The notes beneath the pieces are model-generated. The model did not search any database and was not told the DNA's origin. It worked only from the letters and a program-made list of their open reading frames with translations. 64,000 bases of DNA from Shewanella dokdonensis (GTDB taxonomy: Bacteria > Pseudomonadota > Gammaproteobacteria > Enterobacterales > Shewanellaceae), in contig NZ_CP074572.1 in the NCBI RefSeq assembly GCF_018394335.1, positions 4,030,001 to 4,094,000 on the forward strand. Reading direction: 5' to 3'. Positions within the stretch are counted from its first letter, which is position 1. Every line of letters begins with the position of its first letter. Below, piece by piece: positions 20,424 through 31,457 of the stretch. A program made the position numbers and the translations under genes.

Positions 20424-20828
20424 ATTGATTTTATTGAGTAAGGCCATCAAGACTTCACGCTCTTGTTCATCAAGCTTGCCTAAGAACCCCTCATTTACTC
20501 GTTCCGCTTCGCGGATTAAGTCCTGTTCCATCGCTTTGGCCTGATCGGTCAAATAGATCAGAAAAGTTCGGCGATTGTCTTCTTCCTGATGCCGTACGAT
20601 CAGTTCTAAACTCTGCAACTGATCGAGCAGACGGGTCATAGTGTAATTGGCAACATCACAGCGGCGCGACAATTCTGTCTGGCTAATACCTTCCTCTTGC
20701 CATAGTGCAAACAACACCGGCCAGAGCTTTATATCAAGCTGGTAATGTTTCAGGCGGCTATCCAGTTCGTTCTGCAAATCCAGATTCAGGTGAGATACCA
20801 GATAAGCCAAGCTTTCATTGCGGTTCAA
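20412..20828 (-). CDS. MarR-family transcriptional regulator
   Basis: A winged-helix regulator, with recognition region QTELSRRCDVANYTMTRLLDQLQ (about residues 45-67) and the wing following VRHQEEDNRRTFLIYLT. I chose TTG at 20828 (138 residues), six bases after a strong GGAGG. An upstream ATG at 20882 adds 18 cysteine- and lysine-rich residues and lacks such a site. MarR proteins usually repress nearby genes until a small ligand binds. The target is unknown; ydiJ is the nearest candidate. Confidence 0.85.
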   Translation of the reverse strand: MNRNESLAYLVSHLNLDLQNELDSRLKHYQLDIKLWPVLFALWQEEGISQTELSRRCDVANYTMTRLLDQLQSLELIVRHQEEDNRRTFLIYLTDQAKAMEQDLIREAERVNEGFLGKLDEQEREVLMALLNKINHRE

Positions 20829-20976
20829 ACAACACCTCCTGCACTTCGGGGTTGGTTTGTTTATTAATACTACCATCCGCATCGTATTTCACTAGGGGCG
20901 CAGGTTAATTCCTGTCCATGAAAGCGCAAGCCGTTTGATTTTTAACGCAAAGAAATATTTTTCCTCATGAGTATAA

Positions 20977-21021
20977 AAAAACCGAAGAAAAACGCTATCC
21001 GCGCCCTTCCTCGGCTTTAAC
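20977..21021 (-). terminator. Terminator of ydiJ
   Basis: On the minus strand, CCGAGGAAGGGCG...CGUUUUUCUUCGG pairs along its length through several G:U pairs, then UUUUUUU. It lies 13 bp beyond the stop. Confidence 0.75.
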
Positions 21022-21033
21022 TAACTGAGTAGT

Positions 21034-24000
21034 TTAGATTTTTGACTGGATCAACAACTCCAGCAATGCTTCAACAGGATGTTTAGCACGGAAGCCGGAC
21101 AAACGCTTCACTTGGCTGCGGCAGGAATAACCGGAGATCAAGATCTGTTCATGAGGAATACGCTTGATAGCGTCTTCCCATGACATTTCATACAGCGCTT
21201 TAGAACGCTCAAGATTTTCGATTTCGTGCCCATAAGTGCCCGCCATGCCACAACATCCTAAATTAATGCTGTCCAGCTTAGCGCCAAATCTGGCGAAAAT
21301 CGTCTGCCAATCTTTGGGCGTACCGGGTTTAGCACTGGACTCAGTACAATGACTGAACCAGGTGTAACTTTTACCGCTATCGGGCAGCGCTGGCAGTTGC
21401 GGTAGCTGTTGCAACAACCACTCATTGGATAACAACACCTGAAAATCCCCCGTTGCTGACCCAACGCCACTTTATATTCGTCACGATAAACCAACACCAA
21501 CGCTGGATCGACGCCGACCATAGGGATACCAAGCGAAGCCAACTGATTTAAGAAGTCGGCCGCCGTCTGCGCCGTTTTGGCAAACTTATCCAAAAAGCCC
21601 TTAATATGCGCGGGTTTACCGTTGGGCTTAAATGGCAGCAGTACCGGTTTGAACCCCAGTTGCTCAACCAAACGAATAAAATGGTAAACCAGCTCGGCAT
21701 CGTAGAAGGTGGTAAAAGGATCCTGCACCACCAACACATACTGCTGCCGTTCATCGTGCGCAATGGCAGACAGTGCATTGAGGTCATAACCACGACATGA
21801 ATGGGCATCCAGCAGTGCTTTAAGTGTGGGAACCGACAACGCAGGTGCATCGACATAGCCCAGCGCCTTCTTGATAACCCACTTGCTCAATGGATTTTGC
21901 GCCGCAAAATTCGCCAGTTTCGGCGCCTTGGCCATTAGCTGCACCGAGTCTTCAATGCTGCCAACCAGATAGTCTTTAGCCGGACGCATATAGCGCTGGT
22001 AATAGATGCTGAAAAACTGTGCACGGAACTTAGGCACATCGACTTTCACTGGACATTGACCAGAGCAAGCCTTACATGCCAAACAGCCCTTCATTGATGC
22101 CATCACTTCATGGGAATAATCATATTCTCGGTCTTGGGTGAGTGTGTTTTGCAGTCGCTGTAATAGGCTCTGCGGTTTGGCTTTTACCAAGGCCGGAATA
22201 TCGACACCTTCGGCTTCCAGTAATCTCAGCCACTCACGCATCAGACTGGAGCGGCCTTTAGGTGAATGAATTCGATCTCCGGTCACTTTAAATGACGGAC
22301 ACATGGGCGAGAAGCGACTGTAATTGAAACACAGGCCGTTACCGTTACAGTCCATCACATCGGGGAAGGCATCACGGACATTAACGGGGATCTGCCGATC
22401 GAAACTGCCGCGTTTGGTACTGTCAACGTTATACAGCATTGGGCCGCTGTCTTTGGGGGCCACTAATTTGCCGGGATTTAGGCGATTATGAGGGTCAAAC
22501 AGCCCTTTTATCTGTTGCAACTCGGCGTACAACTCTTCACCAAATACCGCCGGGCCATATTCACCGCGCACGCCTTTGCCATGCTCGCCCCACATCAACC
22601 CACCATATTTGCGAGTCAGTGCGGCGACTTCGTCAGATACCTGCCGTAACAACTGTTCATCCTGGGGATCGCACATATCCAGCGCTGGCCGTACGTGCAG
22701 TACCCCGGCATCCACGTGACCAAACATGCCATATTGCAGTTGGTGACTATCGAGCAAGGCACGAAAATCCATGATGTAATCCGCCAGTTTTTCTGGCGGC
22801 ACAGCGGTGTCTTCCGCAAAGGCAATGGGCTTACGGCGGCCTTTAGTGGCCCCCAACAATCCCACTGCTTTTTTGCGCATGGCATAAATTTTATTGATTG
22901 ACGGCAAATCTGTGGTCAGCTGAAAACCCACCACACCTTTCTCCGATGCGGCTATCTGCTGTTCGAGCACATTTACCAAGGCGCTGGCCCGTTGTTGCAC
23001 TTCCGCTGCATCGCCCGCAAACTCCACCATATTGAGGCCATCGATCACCTTGTCTGGCACATCTTGGATCAGTGCAGAAACCGAGTGCCAGATGATATCT
23101 TCGCGCGCCAGATTCAACACTTTGGAATCGACAGTTTCGACAACGGTCGCGTTAGCCTTTACCAAATCAGGGGCATGCCGCAATGCCGATTGAAAACTGT
23201 CATACTTCACATTGACCAACAGGCGACTCGCAGGCAATGGCGTAACATCCAGCTTGGCCTCGGTGACCACCGCCAATGTTCCTTCAGCACCGGTGAGAAT
23301 ACGCGAAAGATTGAACGCTGTTAGCTCATCATTCCACACGTGTTTCAGATCATAGCCAGTCAGGAAACGATTCAACTTAGGAAACTGCACTTCAATCAAT
23401 GCGCGTTTGTCGCGGCAACGACGCGCGACTTCAGCAATAATCTTTTGTCCCAGCGGCAAACTGTCGTCGTAACTAGGCAGCTCGGCAGCGGCAATCGTAT
23501 CGGTTTCCAGCAGGCTGCCGTCTATCAGCACACTTTTTAGCGCCAGCACATGATCGGAGGTTTTACCATATACCAAGGAACCGGCGCCGGAAGCATCAGT
23601 GCTGATCATCCCCCCAAGGTTGCGCGGTTTGAGGTGGAAAGATCTGGGCTGAAAAATAAGCCGTGGGGCCGCAGTGCATCATTCAGCGCATCTTTAATAA
23701 CGCCGGCCTCAACCCGTACCCAGCCTTCGGCAGCGTTAATTTCCAGAATACGGTTCATGTAGCGTGACAAGTCCATCACGATGCCGTGCGTCAATGCCTG
23801 GCCGTTGGTGCCTGTGCCGCCACCGCGCGCGCTAAACACTACCGCTTGAAACTCTGGCTGCGCGGCGACTTTCAGCGCCAACTGCACATCTACGCTATGC
23901 CGAGGATAAATCACCGCCTGCGGTAAAAACTGGTAGACGGAATTATCGGTCGCCTGCGCCAGACGAGCACTGTAACGTTTATCGATATCACCGGTGAAAC

Positions 24001-24088
24001 CGGCTTGTTCCAGTGCGGCCAGATAATCCAGATAAACCGGTTCCAGTGCTTGCTGGTGGGATAGCAGAGGCAACATTGCTTGACTCAC
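21034..24088 (-). CDS. ydiJ: YdiJ-type FAD/Fe-S D-2-hydroxyacid dehydrogenase (two apparent frameshifts)
   Basis: A fusion of a GlcD-like FAD-linked oxidase and a GlcF-like iron-sulfur part. The FAD-binding signature is RGGGTGTNGQAL near residue 85. The Fe-S region carries CNGNGLCF, CPSFK, and CLACKACSGQCPVK, and the C-terminal cysteine-rich motif is GCCGMAGTYGHE. YdiJ homologues oxidise D-2-hydroxyglutarate; a D-lactate role is the alternative. The frame breaks at C23610-23615 (coding G6, where G7 is needed for TLGGMISTDASG) and at C21447-21451 (G5, where G6 is needed). Repaired length is 1018 residues, identical to E. coli YdiJ. Confidence 0.9.
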
Positions 24089-24117
24089 TTCATTGTGTGT
24101 TTTTGGGTCATTATAAA

Positions 24118-24147
24118 CAAAAAGAAGCCGCTAAAAAGCGGCTTCTT
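24118..24147 (-). terminator. Terminator of ppsA
   Basis: On the minus strand, AAGAAGCCGC-TTTTTA-GCGGCTTCTT followed by TTTG, 28 bp past the ppsA stop. Confidence 0.85.
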
Positions 24148-24174
24148 CCGAGGTGTTAGAGAATTGTGAAGCGC

Positions 24175-26544
24175 TTAACCTTGTGCTTCTGCCAGATACA
24201 ACCAGGTATCAATGACAGTATCAGGATTCAAGGACACGGAATCGATTCCCTGTTCTACTAACCATGCAGCAAAATCGGCATGGTCTGAAGGGCCCTGACC
24301 ACAGATGCCAACATAAGCCCCTTTCTTTTTGGCTGCTTTGATAGCCATTGCCAACAGCGCTTTGACGGCTTCGTTACGCTCGTCAAACAAGTGGCTGATG
24401 ATACCAGAGTCGCGATCTAGCCCCAGCGTCAGCTGTGTCAGGTCGTTAGAACCAATGGAGAAACCATCAAAGACTTCCAGGAACTGATCAGCCAACAACG
24501 CATTGGATGGTACTTCACACATCATAATGACGCGCAAGCCATCTTTACCACGTTCTAGACCCTGTTCTTTCAGCAGTTCCACCACTTTACGGCCTTCTTC
24601 CAAGGTACGCACAAAGGGGATCATCACTTCAACGTTTTTCAGCCCCATGTCGTTGCGCACGCGCTTGATTGCATCACATTCCAACGCGAAACAATCACGG
24701 AAGGACTCAGACACATAGCGGCTAGCACCACGGAAACCCAGCATTGGGTTTTCTTCATCGGGTTCATACCGATCGCCACCGATCAGATTGGCGTATTCGT
24801 TAGACTTAAAGTCAGACATACGCACAATCACTTTCTTCGGATGGAACGCGGCAGCAATAGAAGCGATACCCTCGGTCAGACGTGCCACATAATATTCAAC
24901 TGGAGAAGCATAACCGGCAATCATCTCTTCGATTTCGGCTTTCAGCGCATCGTCCTGTTGGTCGAATTCCAACAGCGCTTTTGGGTGAATGCCAATCATG
25001 CGGTTGATGATGAATTCCAGACGCGCCAGACCAACCCCCGCATTTGGCAGGCGGGCAAAGTCAAAGGCTCGATCAGGATTACCCACGTTCATCATGATCT
25101 TCATCGGCAGTTCTGGCATGGCATCCACACGGCTGGAGATCATGTCGAATTCCAGTTTGCCTTGATAGATGTAACCAGTATCGCCTTCAGCACAAGAAAC
25201 GGTTACTTCTTCACCGTTCTTGATGCGGTCAGTGACATCACCACAACCTACCACGGCAGGAACCCCCAGTTCACGGGCAATAATTGCCGCATGACAGGTA
25301 CGACCGCCACGGTTGGTGACAATGGCACTGGCGCGTTTCATGATAGGTTCCCAATCTGGGTCAGTCATGTCAGTTACCAGCACATCGCCAGGCTGGATCT
25401 TGTCCATTTCGTCCAGAGAATGCAGCACTTTAGCAACACCGGCACCCACTTTATGACCGATGGCACGGCCTTCGCAGATCACCGCACCACGGGATTTTAG
25501 ATGATAGCGTTCGATAGTCTGCACATCTTCACGTGAACGCACGGTTTCAGGGCGAGCCTGCACAATGTACAGCTTGCCATCATTACCATCTTTGGCCCAT
25601 TCGATATCCATCGGACGGCCATAATGTTTTTCAATGATCAGCGCCTGTTTTGCTAGCGACATGACCTCGTCATCGGTAATGGAAAACTGACGACGTTTTT
25701 CCTGAACAACATCTTCAATTTTTACCTGTTTACCGTGTGACTTGTCGTCAGAGTAAACCATCTGGATCAGCTTGCTGCCAATGTTGCGGCGCACTACAGC
25801 CTGATGACCCGCAGTCAGCGTGGGTTTATGGACATAGAATTCATCAGGGTTCACAGCGCCCTGAACCACCATTTCACCCAGACCATATGCAGAGGTTACA
25901 AACACCACATCATCGTTACCAGATTCGGTATCTATGGTGAACATTACGCCTGACGCGGCCTTGTCAGAGCGCACCATCCGCTGCACACCAGCAGACAGCG
26001 CTACACCGCGGTGGTCATAACCTTGGTGTACACGATAAGAGATCGCACGGTCGTTAAACAACGAAGCAAATACGTGTTTAATTGCCACCAAAACGGCATC
26101 AAAGCCTTTGACGTTCAGGAAGGTTTCCTGCTGTCCGGCAAAAGACGCATCGGGCATGTCTTCTGCGGTTGCAGAGGAACGTACGGCAAAAGACGCATCT
26201 GTGGTTTCTGCAGACAATTTTTCATAGGCGGCACGAATCGCTTGTTCCAGTTCTGGCTGGAACGGCGTTTCCACGACCCATTGTCTTATCTGCGCACCAA
26301 CTTTTGCTAATGCATTGACATCATCAACGTCCAAGGTGTCCAGAATGTCATATATCTTTTGGTTGACTCCGCTTTGCTCGAGAAATTGGTTAAAAGCATA
26401 GGAAGTGGTCGCAAAGCCGCCGGGTACCTGAACGCCGGCGTTGGCCAGGTTACTGATCATCTCACCAAGGGAAGCGTTTTTACCGCCAACCTTGCTGACA
26501 TCCTCCATGCCTAATTCCTGATACCAGAGTACATATTGCTGCAC
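24175..26544 (-). CDS. ppsA: Phosphoenolpyruvate synthase
   Basis: 789 residues. It converts pyruvate and ATP to PEP, AMP and phosphate for gluconeogenesis. An N-terminal ATP-grasp domain ([17 protein letters not shown] near residue 15) precedes the phosphohistidine domain, with the swivelling His in [14 protein letters not shown] near 420, and the C-terminal PEP/pyruvate-binding barrel with [11 protein letters not shown] near 700. The frame is intact. It is transcribed divergently from ppsR, its own regulator, 123 bp away. Confidence 0.96.
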   Translation of the reverse strand: MQQYVLWYQELGMEDVSKVGGKNASLGEMISNLANAGVQVPGGFATTSYAFNQFLEQSGVNQKIYDILDTLDVDDVNALAKVGAQIRQWVVETPFQPELEQAIRAAYEKLSAETTDASFAVRSSATAEDMPDASFAGQQETFLNVKGFDAVLVAIKHVFASLFNDRAISYRVHQGYDHRGVALSAGVQRMVRSDKAASGVMFTIDTESGNDDVVFVTSAYGLGEMVVQGAVNPDEFYVHKPTLTAGHQAVVRRNIGSKLIQMVYSDDKSHGKQVKIEDVVQEKRRQFSITDDEVMSLAKQALIIEKHYGRPMDIEWAKDGNDGKLYIVQARPETVRSREDVQTIERYHLKSRGAVICEGRAIGHKVGAGVAKVLHSLDEMDKIQPGDVLVTDMTDPDWEPIMKRASAIVTNRGGRTCHAAIIARELGVPAVVGCGDVTDRIKNGEEVTVSCAEGDTGYIYQGKLEFDMISSRVDAMPELPMKIMMNVGNPDRAFDFARLPNAGVGLARLEFIINRMIGIHPKALLEFDQQDDALKAEIEEMIAGYASPVEYYVARLTEGIASIAAAFHPKKVIVRMSDFKSNEYANLIGGDRYEPDEENPMLGFRGASRYVSESFRDCFALECDAIKRVRNDMGLKNVEVMIPFVRTLEEGRKVVELLKEQGLERGKDGLRVIMMCEVPSNALLADQFLEVFDGFSIGSNDLTQLTLGLDRDSGIISHLFDERNEAVKALLAMAIKAAKKKGAYVGICGQGPSDHADFAAWLVEQGIDSVSLNPDTVIDTWLYLAEAQG

Positions 26545-26667
26545 AGTTCTATCTCCGCAAGTTTATTTAAGTGGCCCTTCAAACTGGGGCGCAAGCATTT
26601 TACACTTCACAGAAAAGAGCGTAAATGTATAATTTTGTTTGTAATTTAATTACTACATGAGGTTGGT

Positions 26668-27476
26668 ATGGCACCAAAAGTGTTTTATATTTCTGATGGA
26701 ACAGCAATCACTGCTGAGGTGTTTGGGCATGCGGTACTTTCTCAATTTCCCCTTAAATTTGATTCAGTTACAATTCCATTCGTAGAAACTATTGTAAAAG
26801 CCGAGTCTGTAAAGAAACTTATCAATGATAGTTTTATTACAACAGGACAGCGTCCTTTGGTGTTTCATTCCATCGTCAAATCCGAGATCCGCGACATTAT
26901 TTATTCCAGCGAAGGATTGGATTACGATTTTTGAACACATTTGTTGCACCACTCGAACAACAGTTGGGGGTGCAAGCCATGCCAGCATGCACCGTACCCA
27001 TAGTATGATGAACGCCAGTTACGATGCCCGTATCGAAGCGATCAACTTCGCCATGGAAAATGATGACGGGCAAACACTGAAACACATGGATGAAGCCGAT
27101 ATCATCTTGGTGGGTGTTTCCCGCTGCGGCAAAACCCCTCAAGCTTGTACCTTTCTATGCAGTTCGGCATAAAGGCCGCTAACTATCCGTTTATCCAAGA
27201 AGATATGGATAATCTGAAACTGCCGGAAGTATTGAAGCGCAATAAACATAAACTGTTCGGCCTGACGATCGATGCGGCGCGGCTACATGAAATCCGTGAG
27301 AGTCGCCTGGAAAACAGCCGTTATGCTTCATTACGCCAATGCCGTCTGGAAGTAAAAGAAGTCGAGATGCTGTTCAAGAAAGAGAGATCCCCTACATCGA
27401 CACCACGCACCAGTCAGTGGAGGAGATTGCTACCAAAATCCTCGATACCATAGGACTGGAGCGACACATGTTTTGA
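26668..27476 (+). CDS. ppsR: PEP synthase regulatory kinase/pyrophosphorylase (four apparent frameshifts)
   Basis: A DUF299-family bifunctional enzyme that inactivates PEP synthase by ADP-dependent phosphorylation of a threonine and reactivates it by Pi-dependent removal. The N-terminus is [17 protein letters not shown]; the P-loop-like GVSRCGKTP is near residue 150; the end is [20 protein letters not shown]. The frame is lost at T26928-26932 (T5, needs T6), at 26966-26985 (most simply G5, needs G6), at C27135-27138 (C4, needs C5) and near 27386. Repairing all four gives 270 residues, close to the family length. Four breaks in one short gene make true decay conceivable, but the pattern matches the rest of the window. 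Confidence 0.9.
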
Positions 27477-27586
27477 TGTCACAAGGCGCTTTAGTTAAAA
27501 CCACTAAATCGCCTTGCCTTAGCTGTTATTTAGTTACAACTATGGTTTTATCTGTCATTATCGCTTTGCTGGCTCGCCTGATTGGT

Positions 27587-27592
27587 TATAAT
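27587..27592 (+). promoter_or_regulatory. -10 element of the aroH promoter
   Basis: TATAAT with a poor -35 candidate (TTTGCT/TTGCTG, 15-16 bp upstream). It is 52 bp before the aroH start. I see no convincing TrpR operator, unlike E. coli aroH. Confidence 0.45.
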
Positions 27593-27643
27593 TCGGTGCA
27601 CGCCAGCTGATTAGCTATGTATTTTAGTCCTCCGGTAGTATGA

Positions 27644-28709
27644 ATGACCATTAAAACAGACGAATTACGTTCCTCATTATTATGTAAAGTGATCTCACCT
27701 GCTCAACTCGCATCTGAGTATCCCCTGACCCAGGAAGCCGCCGATTATTTAGTGCAGCAGCGTGATCAAGTGGCTGCCATTATTGAAGGTGAAGATCCAC
27801 GTTTGTTGGTGATTATTGGTCCCTGCTCTATCCATGACCCACAAGCCGCCATGGACTACGCCAAGCGTCTGGCCAAACTGCACCATGAGTTGAAAGACGA
27901 TCTGTGCATCCTGATGCGGGTTTATTTTGAAAAACCACGCACCATTGTTGGCTGGAAAGGATTGATTTCTGACCCAGATCTTGATGGCAGTTTCAGCCCC
28001 AACAAAGGGCTGCGCATGGCGCGCCAACTGTTACAACAAATCACCGAATTAAGACTCCCCATCGCCACCGAATTTCTGGATATGGTCAATGGTCAGTACA
28101 TCGCAGATTTGATCACCTGGGGCGCCATAGGGGCGCGCACCACCGAAAGTCAGATCCATCGGGAAATGGCCTCCGCGTTATCCTGCCCGGTCGGTTTCAA
28201 GAACGGTACGGATGGCAATGTGAAAATCGCCGTAGATGCTGTGCGCGCAGCGCGTGTGCAACATATCTTTTACTCACCGGATAAAGACGGTTTTATGTCG
28301 GTTTACCGGACGCATGGTAACCCCTATGGTCATCTGATCCTGCGTGGCGGCAAGACCCCCAACTACAGTGCAGAACATGTTGCAGAAGCCAAATCACAAC
28401 TGGAAGCGGTAGGCATTCGCAGCGGTATCGTGATTGATTTTAGCCATGGCAACAGCCAGAAACAGCACCGCAAACAGCTCGAAGTCGCCGACGACATTAT
28501 CAAGCAGTTACGCTCTGGCTCTAACGCTATTGCCGGAGTCATGGCCGAGAGTTTTATTGAGGAAGGAAGCCAGCAAGTCATCCCTGGACAAGCCTTGGTT
28601 TATGGTAAAAGTATCACCGATGCCTGGCCTTAATTGGGACGATTCCGAACAACTGCTGATGGCTTTGGCCGCCGCCGCACGCGCACGTCGTTTACACTTG
28701 TCTAAATAA
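27644..28709 (+). CDS. aroH: DAHP synthase, AroH-like (one apparent frameshift)
   Basis: A class I 3-deoxy-D-arabino-heptulosonate-7-phosphate synthase, first step of the shikimate pathway. Motifs: IIGPCSIHD near residue 62, YFEKPRTVVGWKG near 95, GARTTESQIHRE near 165 and KNGTDG near 185. TEFLDMV and SHGNSQKQHRKQLEV are closer to AroH than to AroG or AroF. The position next to ppsR and ppsA matches E. coli, supporting AroH orthology. The frame breaks at G28626-28627, where dropping one G gives SITDACLNWDD and continuation to 28709. This is one of the few apparent insertions. Repaired length is 354 residues. Tryptophan feedback is inferred from the AroH assignment. Confidence 0.85.
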
Positions 28710-28720
28710 GCAAATTACTC

Positions 28721-28745
28721 TGCCCGGTGAAATGCCGGGCATTTA
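28721..28745 (+). terminator. Probable terminator after aroH
   Basis: TGCCCGG/CCGGGCA stem with a short loop, followed by a weak TTTA tail, 11 bp after the stop. Confidence 0.6.
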
Positions 28746-28880
28746 CTGTATCCAACACTTTTAACGATCAAATCCCTGTAATTTAGTTTCACAGTGCCAC
28801 TGTGCTCGCTTGAAATATAGCTAACTCATTTTTATTAGACTTTAGTATAATGTCGCGACTGCATTTACAGGATCAACTTC

Positions 28881-29375
28881 ATGTCAGACATTGAATTAGC
28901 CAATCAACAGAATCTTGCACTCTCCGACGATATCACCCCAGCACAAAGACAACAGATAATTAAAACCCGTATGGCGATGGCGGAATCCAGAGTCATTAAA
29001 GCGGTGTTTCCCAGCGTTACCAACCACCACAATACCCTGTTTGGTGGCGAAGCTTTAGCTTGGATGGACGAAACAGCCTTCATTGCAGCCACCCGTTTCT
29101 GTCGGAAACCGATAGTCACCGTAAGCTCAGATCGTATCGACTTCAAGAAACCCATCCCGGCAGGCACAATGGCCGAATTGATCGCTTCCGTTATCCATGT
29201 GGGCAATACCTCATTAAAAGTTGAGGTCAATATCTACATAGAAGCAATGGATAAAGATCAGCGTGAACACGCAATTCGCGGGGTTTTTACCATGGTTGCC
29301 ATCGATAGCGAGCGCAAACCGACGGCAGTACTCACCGAAGATCTGTTCGATCTCTGCCCCACCTGTCAGTTTTGA
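28881..29375 (+). CDS. Acyl-CoA thioesterase (HotDog family)
   Basis: 164 residues with one HotDog ACOT-type domain. The motif HHNTLFGGEALAWMDETA (about residues 50-67) contains the Asn and the Asp that position the thioester in YciA-like hydrolases. A TATAAT at 28846-28851 lies 29 bp before the start. It hydrolyses acyl-CoA to fatty acid and CoA. Chain-length preference cannot be read from sequence. Monocistronic and intact. Confidence 0.85.
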   Translation: MSDIELANQQNLALSDDITPAQRQQIIKTRMAMAESRVIKAVFPSVTNHHNTLFGGEALAWMDETAFIAATRFCRKPIVTVSSDRIDFKKPIPAGTMAELIASVIHVGNTSLKVEVNIYIEAMDKDQREHAIRGVFTMVAIDSERKPTAVLTEDLFDLCPTCQF

Positions 29376-29496
29376 AGAGACGGTTGCAATAAAGAGCTTT
29401 CATTGGCAGACAAACTCAACTAAAGTCTAAGTTGTTATTGACATGGATGCTTACTGCTTGATAAAGCAATAGGATTTAATTTCGGATTTCTGTTAC

Positions 29497-29524
29497 AGTG
29501 TGCGCACTTACATGTGCGTACACT
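29497..29524 (+). promoter_or_regulatory. Inverted repeat just upstream of crbR
   Basis: AGTGTGCGCAC-TTACAT-GTGCGTACACT, with 11-base arms matching at 10 positions. It ends 14 bp before the crbR ATG. It could be an operator (for instance autoregulation) or an mRNA hairpin next to the ribosome-binding site. Confidence 0.5.
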
Positions 29525-29538
29525 GAAGAACAACTGCC

Positions 29539-30204
29539 ATGAAGCCAGAAAATCTCAACATCATTATTGCTGACGATCACCCACTGTTTCGTAATGCGCT
29601 ACGCCAAGCGCTAACGCCAGGGTTCAGTGATACTCAGTGGTTTGAAGCCGACAGTGCCGACGCGTTGCAACAGTTATTGGATGCCGAACAGCAAAATTAC
29701 GATTTGGTATTACTGGATTTGCAAATGCCCGGCTCTCACGGCTATTCCACGCTGATCCATTTGCGTTCCCACTATCCAGAATTGCCGGTGATCATTATCT
29801 CCGCCCATGAAGATAACGCCACCATTAGCCGCGCGTTGCATTATGGTAGTGCCGGATTCATTCCCAAATCGGCATCAATGGAAACCTTCACTCAGGCCAT
29901 TACCGATGTGATGCTGGGTGATATCTGGTTGCCCGCGGGTATCGAGCTGATGGAAATCAATGATGATAACGATACCGAAAAGATGGCCGGGAAATTATCA
30001 GAATTGACGCCGCAGCAATACCGCGTGCTACAGATGTTTGCTGAAGGTCTGTTGAATAAACAGATTGCCTACGATCTGGGCGTATCAGAAGCAACCATCA
30101 AAGCCCATGCCACGGCAATTTTCCGTAAGCTTGGGGTACGTAATCGCACCCAAGCCGTTATTGCCTTGCAGCAACTGGATATGGAAAAAGTCGAGCTTAA
30201 CTGA
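29539..30204 (+). CDS. crbR: NarL/FixJ-type response regulator, probable CrbR
   Basis: 221 residues. The receiver domain has acidic IIADDHPLF and phospho-acceptor Asp in VLLDLQMPG near residue 61, and Lys in PKSASMETF near 112. The LuxR-type helix-turn-helix is at the C-terminus (LTPQQYRVLQMFAEGLLNKQIA, VSEATIKAHATAIFRKLGV). It is an orphan regulator with no kinase beside it. The SLC5-type kinase CrbS lies 8 kb away next to acs, and in Vibrio CrbS and CrbR are likewise unlinked and activate acs. The assignment combines family type and context. Confidence 0.7.
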   Translation: MKPENLNIIIADDHPLFRNALRQALTPGFSDTQWFEADSADALQQLLDAEQQNYDLVLLDLQMPGSHGYSTLIHLRSHYPELPVIIISAHEDNATISRALHYGSAGFIPKSASMETFTQAITDVMLGDIWLPAGIELMEINDDNDTEKMAGKLSELTPQQYRVLQMFAEGLLNKQIAYDLGVSEATIKAHATAIFRKLGVRNRTQAVIALQQLDMEKVELN

Positions 30205-30219
30205 CCGGTTCATCCTCAG

Positions 30220-30246
30220 AAAAGGCTCCACTGGGAGCCTTTTCAT
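30220..30246. terminator. Bidirectional terminator between crbR and fghA
   Basis: AAAAGGCTCC-ACTG-GGAGCCTTTT between two convergent genes, 15 bp from one stop and 18 bp from the other. Confidence 0.85.
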
Positions 30247-30264
30247 TATCCATCCAACCCTGAT

Positions 30265-31103
30265 TTATTGCCCTAAATACGCCGCGTGAAAACGCAGATG
30301 TGACTCAATAAAGGTCGCAATAAAATAGTAGCTGTGGTCATAACCGGCATGAAGCTGGTAATCCAAGGTAACGCCCGCTTTTTGGGCGGCGGCTACCAGT
30401 GTTTCTGGCAATAACTGCTCGGCCAAGAAATTATCGCTTTCACCTTGATCAACTTTCAATGGCAGTGATGCGGCACCTTGTTGCAGTAACTCAACGGCAT
30501 CGTACTGTTTCCAGAGCTGTCGATCTTCCCCTAAATAAGCAGTAAACGCTTTCTGTCCCCAAGGACAAGCAATTGGATGGCAGATAGGAGAAAAAGCACT
30601 GGCGCTGACATAGCGTCCCGGATTTTTCAGGGCGATGGTCAACGCACCATGTCCCCCATTGAGTGCCCAGCAATCGCCCGTTGCTGGGTCACCGGGAAGT
30701 GTTGTTCAATCAATGCGGGTAGTTCAGTGACCACATAATCATACATCCGATAATGGCTGGCCCAAGGCGCCTGAGTAGCGTTAAGGTAAAAGCCAGCCCC
30801 TAACCCGAGGTCATATGCGCCATCTTCGGCATCGGCAACATCTTCGCCGCGGGGACTGGTATCAGGGCAGACAATCGCGATCCCCAACTCTGCGGCGATG
30901 CGCTGGGCACCCGCTTTTTGCATAAAATTTTCATCGGTGCAGGTAAGCCCTGACAACCAGTACAAGACTGGAACAGGTTGTGAATTAGCCTGAGGTGGTA
31001 AATAGATAGCGAAGCGCATATCACAGTTGAGCACGGCTGAATGATGCCGATACTGCTTATGCCAACCATTAAACACCTTGTTACTACTGATATTTTCTAA
31101 CAT
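30265..31103 (-). CDS. fghA: S-formylglutathione hydrolase (one apparent frameshift)
   Basis: An esterase-D-type alpha/beta hydrolase that splits S-formylglutathione to formate and glutathione, the last step of glutathione-dependent formaldehyde detoxification. Motifs: [16 protein letters not shown] near residue 55, and nucleophile GHSMGGHGAL near 148. The frame breaks at C30653-30657 inside that motif (coding G5, where G6 is needed). The catalytic His lies in [10 protein letters not shown] near the C-terminus. The start ATG 31103 ([18 protein letters not shown]) is the family N-terminus. Repaired length is 279 residues, typical. The usual partner, a class III alcohol dehydrogenase, is absent here. 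Confidence 0.9.
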
Positions 31104-31457
31104 AAAGCCCCGCTTAGTAATGAATGACACTGCGAATACGCTGACCCTTGACGCATTAACATCCAATGCGTTACGCATCTGTATGAACGGCATAAGGTGA
31201 AGACCCAAACCATCAAGTACGCACTTTCCGCTCGTCTAGACTTCCACCATAGCGGCTGTGCCACACTATCTTATAACTCGCCCGACCCCGCACCTTGCCA
31301 GATATGGCGGCTAACCAATCGTTGTGAACGTGATAAATCTATGGCTGAGGCGCTGCCCATCTATGTATGTCAATTCGCAGTACGGTTTCAATTTTATTTA
31401 TTTCAGATAAAGAGATAATCTACGCCAATAACAAATCACTTTTACATATAGGTAATA
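31104..31457. other. Intergenic region between fghA and the LysR gene
   Basis: 354 bp separating divergent genes. I looked for remnants of a formaldehyde dehydrogenase gene in all frames and saw none. Small open frames here have no family resemblance. It presumably holds both promoters and a LysR binding site, which I cannot place. Confidence 0.4.
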
